A model generated the notes under the pieces. It had not been told where the DNA came from. It was given only the letters and a program-made list of their open reading frames with translations, and searched no databases. A stretch of 64,000 bases of DNA from Haliotis asinina (lineage: Eukaryota; Mollusca; Gastropoda; Lepetellida; Haliotidae), in the NCBI RefSeq assembly GCF_037392515.1, contig NC_090285.1:6943501-7007500 (forward strand). The letters run 5' to 3'. Below are positions 46,125 to 61,100 of the stretch, piece after piece (the stretch's first letter is position 1; each line of letters starts with the position of its first letter). Made by a program: the position numbers and the translations under genes.

Positions 46125-49100
46125 GTGAGTTACTGTACCTCTTGCGACTTATTACTTAGATAGTTTTATAATTGTGTTACGATATTTGCCTCTTGAATTG
46201 TCAGTTCTCCAGGCATTACTTAAACTGAGTTTTAATGAGTAAGTTTAGTTTTAAGACACATTTAGAAATGTTTCAGCAATATCATTTGCGGAGAGTCGCA
46301 CGCGGGCCATCGGCGTGACGAGCGAACGTTTCAATAGTAAGGCTAGCACTTCTCCTCCTAAAACATGGAAGAATATGATTGAGAGTATCATCGCAGTGCC
46401 AAAAAAGGAATGGTGACGTTAGATTTATCTACCTGTTTTAGGAAACTACGGAGTGCGGGGCATGCAGGCATTCAAGGCTAAGGCTGAGGAGAGGGGTATC
46501 TGTATCGCCACTACCAACAGTGTGTCCAGTTCTGGAACAGACGAGGAGTTCGACAAGGTGATTCAGAACCTGAAGAGCAGACCCAATGCCTCTGTAGTGG
46601 TCTGCTTCTGCGAGGGGTTAGCGATCAAGGGGCTGCTCAAGGCAATGGAAAGGAATGACGTGGAAGGAAAGTTCCTCTTCATAGGCAGGTTGGTCGCCTC
46701 CTGAAATAATTTCTGTCAAACTCCCAGTAAAAGTCCCTACCTATGATCAGCAGATCCGTAACGAGTGGTCAGCTGCCTATACAAAGTTTATCATCCATTG
46801 CCAGGCAGTAGTACTTAACTATAAACGGAACAGTCAGGGGTCTTGCCAGTAAAGGAGAAACTAGATTTGCGCTACAGACATTGGATTCCTTTGAAAACCT
46901 ATGTTGTGGTCACAGTTGACCAGCTCCCTAATGTACCGTGTCAGATACAGGTTGAAATCAGGCCTGAACTAGGGGAGGGGGTAGTAGGTTATTGGATTTT
47001 CACATGCGTTGGCCATTTTGAGGGAGTAAAGTGGGGATGTCGGTGAGAGTGTGGAATACTGGGTCAAGGACGGGGGTGGATGAAGTTTGAAATGGGCTAT
47101 GATGGGGTTCAATGAAGTCGGTGGTAGGCTAGGATGGGGTTAGATGAAGTTGGTGTTGAGCTAGGATTGTGAAGCTGGTGATGGGCTAGGGTGGTGGTTA
47201 GATGAAGTTGGTGATGGGCTAGGATGGGGCTAGGTGAAGTAGGGTATGGGCTAGGATGTTGAAAGATGAAGTTCGTGATGGGCCAAGATGCGGGTTATAT
47301 GAAGCTGGTGTTCGACCAGGAAGGGGTTAGGTGAAGTTGGGGGTGGACTAGTATTGAGTTGGATGAGGTAGATATGGAATAGGTTTGGATAGAATATGAT
47401 ATACTGAATATGAAATGTAGAAGAATGGATTGTTCTGTTACATTTCAAGGAGAATCAATAGGCGATATTCAACTAACGTGGTATGTCCCACGTCTGTGTT
47501 TGGTAGTGATGGCTGGGGTAGTCGTGGAGATGTCGTAGAGGGCGTCGAGAAGCTGGCGGCGGGAGGAATTTCCATCAGGCTATACTCACCTCCTATCCCT
47601 CGCTTCGACGACCACTATGGCAAACTGAGACACGACAACAACACCCGTAACCCATGGTTTAGGGAATTCTGGCAGGAGCGGTTCAGTTGCTACCTCCCAG
47701 GCGACGACAGTGGCTCCCGGAACACCACCCCCTGCACAGGTAGGCCCACATTAAGTCACACTTAGATGTCGTATTTAGAGTTATTTTTGGCATAATCGTA
47801 CATCATTCCTTCCAGTGTAATAACATAAAATTCTCGACAAATTTAAAGAAACAATTCCACAGCAGAGGTGACATGGATGGACCATCCTGCTTGAGATGCG
47901 TGGACGATTGATGTTACCAAGGATGGTAACAACCCTTTAGATCAAATGGGCGGTAATTTGAACAGCGCCATGACGAGCCATCCCATTATGACGTCACTCA
48001 TATATACAGTCTTATACGTAAATAAATATGTCAACAAATCATAAAGTAATTTCGGAATGGAACAAAGAACGATGCTCATTGTGTAGAACTGACGTAATGT
48101 GGATTTGCCAAATCGTTGGATACTTTACTTGGATTCATTTTTAAGCATTGCATGAGGGAGATGTTGAATGTTGATGCTGATGTTGATGTTGAAGGAGAGA
48201 CAGATGCTAAACATATATTACATGCCTCAATCAGTGTTCAGGACAACATTGACCTGGGCTAGATAACATTTCGGACTTTGTATTGTGACATGTGCCCATG
48301 ATTAGGCGTTTGTGGAGTATGTTAAGTAATTAGAAATTATATTAAATCCGGTGATCGATAAACTTCCAACACGTTGTTGGGCATATACATCAAGCATGCC
48401 GTCTTGTCAATTGTATACAAAAGCGTTGGCATTTGTGTCTCGTTATCATAACTACATATTGATGTTCACAAATTCACAAATTTTACCAGCAGTAAATAAC
48501 GAGTCTCCAACTAACTTCATTTCATAGTCTTTAATCTGCACGCCATGCCTACATTGTGACACACATGCATAGTAGCGTCCCTTCGACGAGACAGGATGCT
48601 ATGTTCTAGAGGATCAGATTATATCTTTCCCCTACATGAACTGACGCCTCATATAACAACATTTGTTTAAACAACGTATTTAAGCCAAACTCACTACGCC
48701 TGAAGCATACGGTATCCAAGCCACATTGTTACCACATGAACAGGAGATATCGATAGTTGTAATTCAAGTTTCAAGCAGGTAAACCACACAGATCAATTGT
48801 AGGATCGTCACGGTTTCTTTTATCAATAAACGCTGTGGGACTGAACATAAACATCAGCACCATGTTGACGACACGTCAACGCACACACCCGTGAAGAGCA
48901 TGCCTATAAAATTACTTGAGTCGTGACTAAGAAACAAACACATCCCTTGTAAGGGCAGTTTGGTTCAGAAACTAAAAACTGGATTGTAAAAGCGTTGACA
49001 TGACCTCTACGTGAAAGATGTCACCACAGTCTTTTATAAGCAGACGGTTCATCGCACACATATGCAGGATGTGGAGAATAACACTTCTTTTATGCTGCAA

Positions 49101-52100
49101 TGCCTTGTAAACCTCGTGAATGATGTAACAGTCATTAATGCTGCCATTTGATCTCTGAAGTCATGGTTCAGATCATTTTTGGAAAAAGTATAGGAAAACC
49201 TTCTTGAAAACTGTGGGTTTGGAACTGTATTCGTTTTACTTCGCGGTGAAAACCATGTGACGAAAAGGTCGAGAATAAAAAAAGTCAATCAATCATTATT
49301 CCATGATAGCACCGAAAAGTAGGTAAAGTTACACGTGTCCTTGAAGACAAGTAGGTAAAGTTACATCTGTCCTTGAAGATCCGGGTTATAATTGGTCTCA
49401 GACAGCGCATGCTGGTCATAGGAACATTCCCACTGATGGGATCGGGTGGCCAGGCCCGCTGACTTAGTTGATGCATACCATCGTGTCGAGGATCGCCTTG
49501 ACCGAGTGGACATTGTTGATACATGAGACATGCATCCTGTGAAAGCGCTTTAGAGCAGTTATACTGATTGGAATCTGACACTAAATGACGTCTTAGTTGT
49601 TGTTGTTGATGATGATGATGATGATGATGATGATATCCCTATTTCATAGTCTGGTGTCCATGGTGTCAATCGGTGGAATATCCAACGTAGGTTATTGTTT
49701 ACAGATGGTAACATAGCTTGATCACTGCGGTGTGAAACACACAAACAAATAAACGAGGCTATCCTTGAGACAGAAAACGATTTAAATTTGTCAGTGTCCT
49801 AAATTTCAGAGCAGGAAATCTGACCGATTTCTACTGCACAATGTTGACGAAACAAGTTGTTAGTGAGTGAGTATGTATTTACGGCACTTTTACCAACACT
49901 CCAGCAACATCACACCGGGGGACACCAGAAATGGACTGCACACTTTGTAGCAATGTGGGGAATCGAACCCAGGTCTGCGGCGCGACTAGCGGACGCTTTA
50001 ACCGTCAGACTACTCCCCCGCGCCCGATAATAAGTCCAATGTGGGAACATGATGACAAGGATTGGCTTGTTTTCTTCTATCAACATGCCTTCATTACTGT
50101 AACACGATCTTACCAATAGCCTCAGGGATGAGCCACAATGGCCCTTACAATTTGATACTTTGCTTATTCACATTAACTAACATTTTACAATACCACTTGG
50201 TAGCCGAATGTGCTTACTGTTGGTTGATAGTGTTCGGGTCACTTTATGAAGGCATGAAACCCAGTTTTGTGGCTTTTCTTGGCATCTTGTGTCTGGAATG
50301 TTTTGAGAATAATCAGGTCACAGGTATCTAATTAAACGAATTCCGTTTCCCGTAAAAGGTGCGTTTTTCGTATGAAATGCATAGAGAAGTTAAAAAAGCA
50401 CGTGTCACTTGTGCAGTAGAAACATCACGCGAAATCATGGTATATAGTGTGTGAGTTTTACGCCGCGTTCAGCAATATTCCAGCTATATGACGTCAGTCT
50501 GCAGATAATCGAGTCTGGAGCAGGCATTACAGCGATCGGCAGCATGAGCCCGTTAGTCGAATCTTACAACAAACATGGATTACTGAGGACCAATTCTAAC
50601 CGGGTCTTCAAGGGTTCATGGTATATAAATGATATGGACAGCATTAGAGACACTCGCGTCGATACAAACACACACACGTGCCACGCCCAATGCGAGCAGT
50701 CTCTGGGTATGAAACAGATGGGAGTCATCCATGCTCTCACTGATGGACCTTTGGTCTTCCCCGCGTCTCTGTGCCTGACTCGATGTAACGCTTCAGACAG
50801 TCCATGCTGACACCATACTGGCAGACCCGGGGTAACTTCGCCCAAAGAATCCCGTACTTCCATCTCAGCAATCGATTCCTGATAATGACGTAACCAGTAA
50901 CGAATGCCTTGAGGCATATAATTAATCGACAGACACTGGCTATGCGACTCAGAGCTCAAGGAATTAGGACTTAGAGACCACATGACAATTTCTGACATTG
51001 TCCGCAAATATTTCCCGCACTGTACGTCGTTGGCAGCGACGTGACTGTCAGAGGGCCGTGTTCTTTCTGTTGATGGAAGACAGCGAGTTTATCGCCTAAA
51101 GAGATTACGAACGGTAGGAAGCCTGTGGAGGTGTTGTGGGTGGAATTTGTGGCCTGGAGTAGACATCATAGGTCGTCGTTATAAGGAAGTTTGAAGTTCA
51201 GCATTACATGTATTCACTGTTTGTCTATTCTGTATAAGAGACTGAGTTAAAGATATGACAAAGCTTATTTTTACCTCTCCTGTTAAGAAGACACCATTTA
51301 CTGACACCAGACATTGTCCAAAGTGTAATCATGTCCATTTGACGGCTTACCATTACATACATCCATCGTTTAACAAATAATAGACTGCTTTAAAGTAGAG
51401 GTTAAGTTTCTCTTGTAAAAAGGAAAAGTGAACGGGTCACTGAAGGTCAGTTACTGACACCAGGTGTTTGTTAAAACTGGGAGCATGACCTGGTCTAGAT
51501 GAAACAACTGTACATATACCACTATATACCACTATATCAGTAGTACTCACGGAGAAGATATAACAATACATAACGTGTGTCAGACACAAGCATATCACGA
51601 ACTCGGGTATCAACATGTATATTAAATACATGCATAACATTTTTCAAAAGATTGTATATCAGATATATGTATTTATAACATGATACATCAAAGGTACAGG
51701 TAGTATATCAGACTTAGACATTGCATGATTCATCATCCTCAAGGTATGACATTTTACAGTGGATACAGATAAAATGAAAATACCTCGCGAATAGGGAATG
51801 GCGTTGTAGATTAAACATATATCATGGGTTACCATGGAGTGATATTTAATGTTTGTCAGACATAGGTGTACATCCACCCACCCATCCATCCATCCATCCA
51901 TCCATCCATCCATCCATCCATACATACATACATGCATACGTACGTAATCATGTATACTGTGACATCGTTTGACACACATGGGGGTATATGGTGTATACAC
52001 TGGGTATATAACTCGGTCAGAGATTGCTAGAGATCTTGTTCCGGTGTGCGACACGTCGGAAGTGAGGGCTTGATTTCATGCTGGTTGCACCTACATCAGC

Positions 52101-55100
52101 GTACACTTCCTCTGTGAATGGATCGGTGACTCCCAATACAACTGCCCACTTTAACACAATCATCACCACTCATGTTTACATTATGTATGCCTGATCACAC
52201 TTTATTATTGATGGGATGTATTGTCTGTGTAAACCAGCCTTCAACAGCAGTGACGATCGTTGATTCATTTACTGTATTCCAAGTTATCGGAGATCACACA
52301 GATACTCTCCTAATGTGACAACACGCTACGTTATGACGGCCTTCTGACCATCCCCCTGACAGATGCGAGTCAAATGTCATATGATAAACCTGCATCTTTA
52401 TAATTCTTATCAATGCGTTTAAAACGCAATCATATGCGACTGGATGGAAGATATAACCGCTTTGCTTGAAAGGGCGGCACTTTCTACCCATTACCCGTTA
52501 AGTAGGTTTCGCTTATCACACGTGGTGTGAGGAGCTTCCAGTAATCACTCCACGAATACAGGCCAGCACGTGAGCCGTTGTCCACTAATGTTATATAGTG
52601 ACCCCACTCCAAGCGAGATCAATGCACAACGGCAAATATCTCGGCAATCGCCGCCAAACCCAATTAAACTTTAGTGTATGTCACCACACAGTGGCTAGTG
52701 AGGCTACGCCGTAAAGAAGCCTCCGACATATTAACAGTAATTTGTTTATGTAAATACTAAACTGATCGATGACGGGTCATAGCGTAATTCAATGAGAGAA
52801 GGCAGAACGAGGAGCGATCTCACGGGGATGGACACAGGCGGATTAGCATCTGTAAACACCACGGAAAAGGTTGGAAACACGGCCATTTATATCATATCAT
52901 AAACTGCCTAAATGCATATTTCTGTTTGCATAACAGTGTCACACTTTTCCTGCCCTATCTTACAGTATAACGCTTGAAACATTTCACATAGGTTGAGAGA
53001 AATTGTGGCCAACTCGTATGGCAGAAAGGAAGGCGTATTGTCGAGAGATACAGCCCAAAAATCCATATCGTAATCCCTGCTGCGTCATATAAAGAAGATT
53101 TTAGGTATCACAGTTAATTAGAAAGCCCTGTATACTATCAGCGCACCAAGATGAACCACGGGTGATGAGGACAAGACTGATGATGCAAGAGATCCCTGGA
53201 GAGGACCACAAGCGTCGATCTACGGTCCCTGTTTGTCTGTAGTGGGGCCTGTTGATCACAGACTGGGATTCATATTTCAGAACACACCATCTTGAGAGAC
53301 GTGATTTCATGTTCCTCGTTATCTCTTATCGTTATGGGACCACAGCGCGTATCATCGCCTGGAATAATGCGTTAACATGTTGCCATGTATTACCGACTCT
53401 GTTATACCATATAACAACTTTTCAGGTTATGATTATAAGGAATTTCTAGGGCGTTGAGTAGCCAGGAAATCGGACATGAAACATGGATCTGCTCGGAAGG
53501 GCTATATTACAGCAATTCATCGTATAATACATCTTGACTCTAGGAAATCATTAGCATTCTCCCACCATACACTCTGAAAGCAAATCCTTCGAAATTACAT
53601 TTCGATGTAAAAACTAATAATGTTTTCACTGCGGCGTGGAAGTTCGATTGAAATGTATGAATTTTGATGAGTTGATGCCAGTAGACGGAAGTTGCAACAC
53701 GAAAGTTCGACCCAACAGACAACGGGAAACATTCGTCACGGATTTATAGAATGGAGGGACACAGTTCTGGCAAACGGCTTGTATAAATATCTACCGGAGC
53801 TCTCGCTCTTCCCCTTGATGCACCGGAGGAATATGATATTTTGTGCAATGGCATCGCTGACATTGCTGCACAATCCAAATGGCTTGTGTTCCCATACATC
53901 ATCACGACATATTCCGTTCTCAACAACATCAGTTGTACTGTTGGCAATTAATGCATTAGTGAATTTGTTGGGTTCGATGCCGATTTTATCAAGTGGGGTG
54001 ATTGTCCTTTAGGACTACAAGTTCGGACGTTGGTTGCGCTTTAGGACTAAAAGGTCAGAAGCAAAATGCATGTCCTGTATAACAACAAGTGCTGACGTAG
54101 GCTGGTTGCCATGTAGGACTACAATTGCTGAAGTGTGTGGGAGGAGGTTAGTTGGTTAGCTTGCTTGAGTCCAACGGGCCCTTATACCAGAGGTTCCTTT
54201 ACATATGTTCCAAAGTTGCGTACACAGGTTATATCTATATCTTATATCTATATAACTTGTCACTATAACATGTCCCCAGATGTTTAGCCGGTTTCACTAC
54301 AGGTTTGTATTGTCTAGCAGATACGCCACTAAGTTGTAGCCTGACTCAGAGAACACAGACCCCGGACCTGACCCTAGTATCGCAGCCCCTGGCTTGAAGC
54401 GCTTGGCCATTACAGGCCGTCAATGTGCTTAGTGGACTGTCACTCTTAGCGCTTTGGTAACTGGAACACTATAACTAAACTAGAAGTCGATTTCTGCGGA
54501 AAGCCCACGCGAAACAGTTTGATGAGATCAATCAAATTTAGTTTGGTTGAGATTGGCTTGATTGTACCTTGGCGTACTGGGAAGCAATCACGAACACTTC
54601 AGGTCTTAAAACAACATGTAATGGCTTCTGCCACTCAAACACTTTTTAAAACTTGTTTAAATCATTTCGATATGATTTGCACATGCTCTCCAGGTGGTAT
54701 AGTTGTTACCTGACGTCTTCCCGTTTGTAGTTAAGTTCATAAGCACACTTGACCGAAGACACTTTCGTTATACTCTACGACACATCAATTGGGCCGTTTC
54801 CATGGTAACATTATATCTCATATAAGAAAATACTTCAAATTATGATCAAAATAACTATAATAATCTTTGTTCTAATGTTTCTTTTTGGTATAAATAAGAC
54901 GCAGTGGTTTCAGTTTAACTCATTAACGGGGAATATATGTATGTATACATAAATGTTGGATATTCAGCGGTGTGTTAAATGACATTTCCACTCACTGTCT
55001 CCATATGCACGAATCCGACCGAGGTTTTCTGAATGACCATTACAGGATATAACGTACGATGCTACCAAGCTTGACGGGCGACCAGAAGCGGTTACTCGTC

Positions 55101-58100
55101 ACTCAGAAGGCCTGGTTCTGATTTTGGGTGGGGTGTGGGATGCCTTTTGATATAATAGTAGCTGGAATGTTGTTAAAAGTGGCCTCTTGCGACTCATTGA
55201 ATCAAAACCTTGAAATATTGTGCTTTCAACTCGAAGTATTGTTGACAAGCGGATTTATCGTTCTGGGACGTGAGGTGACGTCATATGACATTGCCAAATA
55301 CCTGTTCTGAAGAGTGAGTGCGGTGTTACGCCACTTTCTAACAAATTCCAGAAACATCACCTCAGGGTACACTAGAAATAAGCTTAACACATTGTATCTA
55401 TGTGGAGAATTGAACCCGAAGGCTCGACGTGGCGAGCGAACACTTTAAACGCTGGAGTCAGGACAAATGTTGAAATAAGCGATGGACCACATCGTAGCCG
55501 ATACATTTCATCGTATCCTAGTTGCATCGATCCATGCTCATTATGTCACCCACGTAGGTTGTTTGGACAGACACGAATATTTACAGACTGTCGTCATATA
55601 GCTGGATTATTGCTAAGAGTGGCTTTCAGTGTTACCTGTTTTCGTGATGTACTTTCAGGAAGCGAGACGCTTGAGGGTGCTACTCAAGACTCCAAGTTAG
55701 GGTTCGTTGTGACGGCGGTGTACACGTTGGCCCACGCCCTTGACCGGATGCACGCTGCTCTGTGTGGTAGAGAGACAAGGGGACTCTGTCCACAGATGAA
55801 ACCCATCAACGGCACAGTCCTCCTCCAACACATCCTCAACGTCACCTTCACCACCTACAGCAATGAAACCTTCTCCTTCGACCATAAAGGTGACCCTCCC
55901 GGCAGGTGTGTGCGTTATAATTTAATATTCAGTTCAAAGGATATTCTTTTCACAGCCAACGTCATTAACTACTTGTGCTTAAGTTACCAAACTACAACAT
56001 CTCTGGTGAAGCTCCGACAACGCTATCAGTCGGTTTATTTTTAATTTTTGTAAATATAACCACCACTTCAATGTATTGTAATATCTACCCATGGATGAGC
56101 TGTGTGTATAAAGACACGCTTACAGGCAAATTATGGGTTCCACTTTGTAAAACAGTACTTTGTTTGCGTCCGTTTGCACATAAATGGGGGACTATGTTTT
56201 ACTGTTTTTTTTCATCCATTTTCAGCGAAGGTTCTGACGTTTTTCTCTAACTGCTATCATTAAGGCCACATCATACACACAACACTGTGGGCATCCCACA
56301 AACACTATTGTCTTGCTGACCTGAATAGATTCTGCATAAAAAGCCGAATAGCCAGAGCCCAGTCACCCGTCATAGGTGGACTATCCGGTTCACTTATTAA
56401 TTCCTTATCTTTTTCTTGATATTGTTACTCTTACTCTGTGTGAGACTCGCATCCTGTCTGTGTTGGGGCGGTAGGGTAGCCCAGTGATTAAGGCGTCCGC
56501 TCATTACGTTGAAGACCCGAGTTCGATTCCCCACATGGCAATGCGTGAAATCCTTTTCTGGTATCCCTGTATTGATAGAATCTTGCTAAAAGCTCCGTAA
56601 AACCATATTCAGTTACTTATTCGCTTTTTGTGTAATTTGCGTTGTCGGTGACTCCTTGACTGAAGCACGGACTAACGGTTTTAATTTTAGCCTTCATCAA
56701 ACAGGGTGTGCAGGGCGTTTTTGCCACTTACATCTGTTTGCTGTAATTGACTGCTGAATGCATGCGATTACCCAATCCAGTTAGTCTTTCCTGTTTTTTT
56801 TAAAACGCGGTATTAGATTTGCAGCTGTCTGCAATTAAGATACACGGAAAAAAGTTTAACGCGTGTATTTTTTTGCTGTACTACATCCTTTCCAGATACG
56901 ACATCGTGAACTACCAACGAAACATAAGCAGTGGGGACAATGCAACGTATAATTACGTCACCATCGGCTCATGGATATCCGGGTCTCTGGACATGCACGA
57001 GAATATGTTCTGGCCGGGAAAAGACCACGAGATACCAGTGACCTCTGTCTGCAGCCTGCCCTGTGAGCCAGGTCACGTGATGGTGAGGCGGCATGGGATT
57101 TGCTTGGAACGTGGCTGACATGTAATAGAACCTATATCAGTCACTGCAGTGGTTAAAAGTATTTTCTTGTCCTGGGAGGTCATGAGCTCGGACTCGTGTG
57201 ATTTGTCTGTGAGATGAACAACCTACGGTAATTAGTCCGACTTGGAGATATCGCCTCCCTGGGGACGAAGGTGTTATCGGGTCAAAAAGACATCAGTACC
57301 AGAACTGGGCTGACTAGCGCTAAAGCCTACATCTCGTTAGTTGAGTTACCAAACACAATTCTGTTATTTATCTAAGACATTTAGAACTTTATTTCCGATT
57401 ACCCATAACTGACGTTAATTTTAGTCTTCCACAAGTCGCCTTACAAATGCACCTATAATGTCTATAAGTGATCGAGTCTGTGCTAAACAACTCAGTGACG
57501 TTAATCGTCCGGCTATGAAGAAAAAGTGTGCTAGGGCCGCATTGTGAATTGAGGCTGATCTCTCACTCAGATCCTGAAACAAAACTCTTCACAATTCATC
57601 AAGCATGTCTACAATTTTTTTTATCAAGTCCAGATTTCTTCAGTTTCTGGAAAAATGAACACAGCCTCTCTGCTTCTTTTTATAGCATTATATATAACAT
57701 ATGAAAAAATATGTTGGTTGGGTCTATGCTGTGGCTGCAGTTATGTGATCCGGCGTCATCCGGACACGTCTTTGGAACGTCTTAGACTAAATGTCCTCAC
57801 TGAAGCTTTAACAGATGATTGATGGTCCAATGTGGGCCTTAGTGATGAGTGAAGATGACATGATATTTTAAAATAGCCCATGAGGACGGTAATTAAAATC
57901 ACATAGCACCAGTGATGGTTATGGCTCTTGTCCTTGTCGAAGAAGTGAGAGAAGTGTCTTTTATGGTATGTAGCTTCATATATACCCCAGCAAGGGCTGT
58001 GAAGTGTATTCGCTAGTCTATAAGGAGGTGTGGGTTGTAAGGTGCATTCGCTAGTCTATAAGGAGGTGTGGGTTGTAAGGTGTATTCGCTAGTCTATAAG

Positions 58101-61100
58101 GAGGTGTGGGTTGTAAGGTGCATTCGCTAGTCTATAAGGAGGTGTGGGTTGTAAGGTGTATTCGCTAGTCTGTAAGGAGGTGTGGGTTGTAAGGTGCATT
58201 CGCTAGTCTGTAAGGAGGTGTGGGTTGTAAGGTGCATTCGCTAGTCTATAAGGAGGTGTGGGTTGTAAGGTGCATTCGCTAGTCTGTAAGGAGGTGTGGG
58301 TTGTAAGGTGCATTCGCTAGTCTGTAAGGAGGTGTGGGTTGTAAGGTGCATTCGCTAGTCTGTAAGGAGGTGTGGGTTGTAAGGTGCATTCGCTAGTCTG
58401 TAAGGAGGTGTGGGTTGTAAGGTGTATTCGCTAGTCTATAAGGAGGTGTGGGTTGTAAGGTGTATTCGCTAGTATATAAGGAGGTGTGGGTTGTAAGGTG
58501 TATTCGCTAGTCTATAAGGAGGTGTGGGTTGTAAGGTGTATTCGCTAGTCTGTAAGGAGGTGTGGGTTGTAAGGTGTATTCGCTAGTCTATAAGGAGGTG
58601 TGGGTTGTAAGGTGTATTCGCTAGTCAGTAAGGAGGTGTGGGTTGTAAGGTGCATTCGCTAGTCTGTAAGGAGGTGTGGGTTGTAAGGTGCATTCGCTAG
58701 TCTATAAGGAGGTGTGGGTTGTAAGGTGCATTCGCTAGTCTATAAGGAGGTGTGGGTTGTAAGGTGCATTTGGCTAGTCTATAAGGAGGTGTGGGTTGTA
58801 AGGTGCATTCGCTAGTCTATAAGGAGGTGTGGGTTGTAAGGTGCATTCGCTAGTCTATAAGGAGGTGTGGGTTGTAAGGTGTATTCGCTAGTCTATAAGG
58901 AGGTGTGGGTTGTAAGGTGCATTCGCTAGTCTATAAGGAGGTGTGGGTTGTAAGGTGTATTCGCTAGTCTATAAGGAGGTGTGGGTTGTAAGGTGCATTC
59001 GCTAGTCTATAAGGAGGTGTGGGTTGTAAGGTGTATTCGCTAGTCTGTAAGGAGGTGTGGGTTGTAAGGTGCATTCGCTAGTCTATAAGGAGGTGTGGGT
59101 TGTAAGGTGTATTCGCTAGTCTATAAGGAGGTGTGGGTTGTAAGGTGCATTCGCTAGTCTGTAAGGAGGTGTGGGTTGTAAGGTGTATTCGCTAGTCTAT
59201 AAGGAGGTGTGGGTTGTAAGGTGTATTCGCTAGTCTGTAAGGAGGTGTGGGTTGTAAGGTGTATTCGCTAGTCTATAAGGAGGTGTGGGTTGTAAGGTGC
59301 ATTCGCTAGTCTATAAGGAGGTGTGGGTTGTAAGGTGCATTTGGCTAGTCTATAAGGAGGTGTGGGTTGTAAGGTGCATTCGCTAGTCTATAAGGAGGTG
59401 TGGGTTGTAAGGTGCATTCGCTAGTCTATAAGGAGGTGTGGGTTGTAAGGTGTATTCGCTAGTCTATAAGGAGATGTGGGTTGTAAGGTGTATTCGCACA
59501 GTCCATAACGTATTGTGTAGTTCAGAGTGAGTGAGTTTAGCTTTACGCCCCTCTCAGCTATATTTCAGCTATATGTCAGTGGTGTCTGTAAATAATCGAG
59601 TCTAGACCAGATGATCCAGTGGTCAACAGCTTCGATCAACGCAATTGGGATCCGATGACATGCGTCAACCAGGTCAGCGAGCCTGACCACCCGATCCCGT
59701 TAGTCGCCTATTAACAAGCATTGATAGCTGAAGATCAGTTCTAACTCGGATCTTCACAGATATATAGTTCAGAAAAGGATGTAAATGTATTTGTTGTTGC
59801 CCATAACATCTTCTGTGTTTCAGCGAGGTGTATACGTTTTATTTAGTCTAAGTAAAGCCGGCTTAGAAGGTGCATTTTGTTATAGACCACGTGCTCCAGT
59901 GACCTTCAGCCGGGGCTTTAAGATGCATTCTATCATGATGTGTATTGAAGCAATGCTGTTAGGTGCTTTTGCAATAGTAAAATGGACTGGGCGTTTCATT
60001 AAAGGATATAAAGTATATTCATTATGGCATATAACACCCCAGCATTATCAACATTCTTTTGTTCAAGTGTACGACGTCACTATCTGTTCCAGCAAGGCAA
60101 GGATATAGGCTGCTGCTGGGTGTGTACGCCATGTAAGGACAACGAGATTGTACGAGACAACGTCACGTGCATGCCATGTGACCGTGGCTGGAGACCAAAT
60201 TTCGACCTCTCAGGTGCACTGTTAACGTCATATGACATCCATGCATTACTTTGCAAAGAGTGGATAATATGTCAGTTCTATTGCTGTATCAGTGAAACTG
60301 TCATTCATAAGGTATATATTAAACGCCAAAGGCCGAAAATACTGATTACTGAGCCCAACCTCTTGGATTGGACCAGAACATTGATGTAGTGTGTATGAAA
60401 GAATTTGTTCTAATGTGCATTAGAAACACATAACGTTAACGCCAGGGAATAGATACTCTTCATATTCCAATGAAACCGACCCTGTTGAGCGTTGGGGACA
60501 AAATGGCTGTTGGAAGCGGAAGTAGTGATTACGTAAAAGTGAGTGAGTGAGTAAGAAGGTTTTATGCTGCTTTTTACAATATTCAGACAATATCTAAGCG
60601 GAGGACTCCAGAAATTGGCTGCCCAGGCTGCGCCCATGTGGGAAATCGAACCTTGGACTTCGGTTTGATGGGCGAACGCTTTAACCAGTAGGCTACCAAA
60701 CATTCCAAATTTAACAAAGGAAATATATTTATTGTAAAGTTTGTCAGCGGTTTAGAATATATTTCTCTTTTGACGTTTGTTTCAGAATGTGAACGGATAC
60801 CTATAGAATTCACAAGTTGGTCCGATACAGAAGCTATTGTTTCCATGGTGATGGCGTGTATTTGCATCGTGGTAACGCTGTGGGTATTTTACGTTTTTGT
60901 GCGGCACAACGACACGCCGGTGGTGAAGGCGTCGACACGGGAATTGAGCTACATCATCCTGTTGGGAACCGTCCTCGCCTACTGCTGCAACTTCGTCTTG
61001 GTAGCCAAACCTTCCATGGCGTCCTGCTACCTTTCTCGCATCCTCCCAGGTCTTGCGTTCTCTCTCATCTATGGAGCGCTCGTCACAAAAACAAACAGGA

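Noticed and set aside
51840-51960. Minus-strand repeat protein with Trp-Met-Asp-Gly units
   Set aside because: It is the translation of an ATCC microsatellite.
55400-55658. N-terminal part of the open frame at 55400-56044
   Set aside because: This stretch is SINE sequence. The true exon begins at the 55659 acceptor, where homology to mGluR resumes.
57083-57118. Longer receptor exon 5 up to the stop at 57116
   Set aside because: It would end the receptor before the membrane domain. Splicing at the GTGAGG donor joins in phase to the rest of the cysteine-rich domain.
57989-59500. CRISPR-like appearance of regularly spaced repeats
   Set aside because: Units are contiguous 38-bp tandem copies with no unique spacers, inside an animal gene intron.
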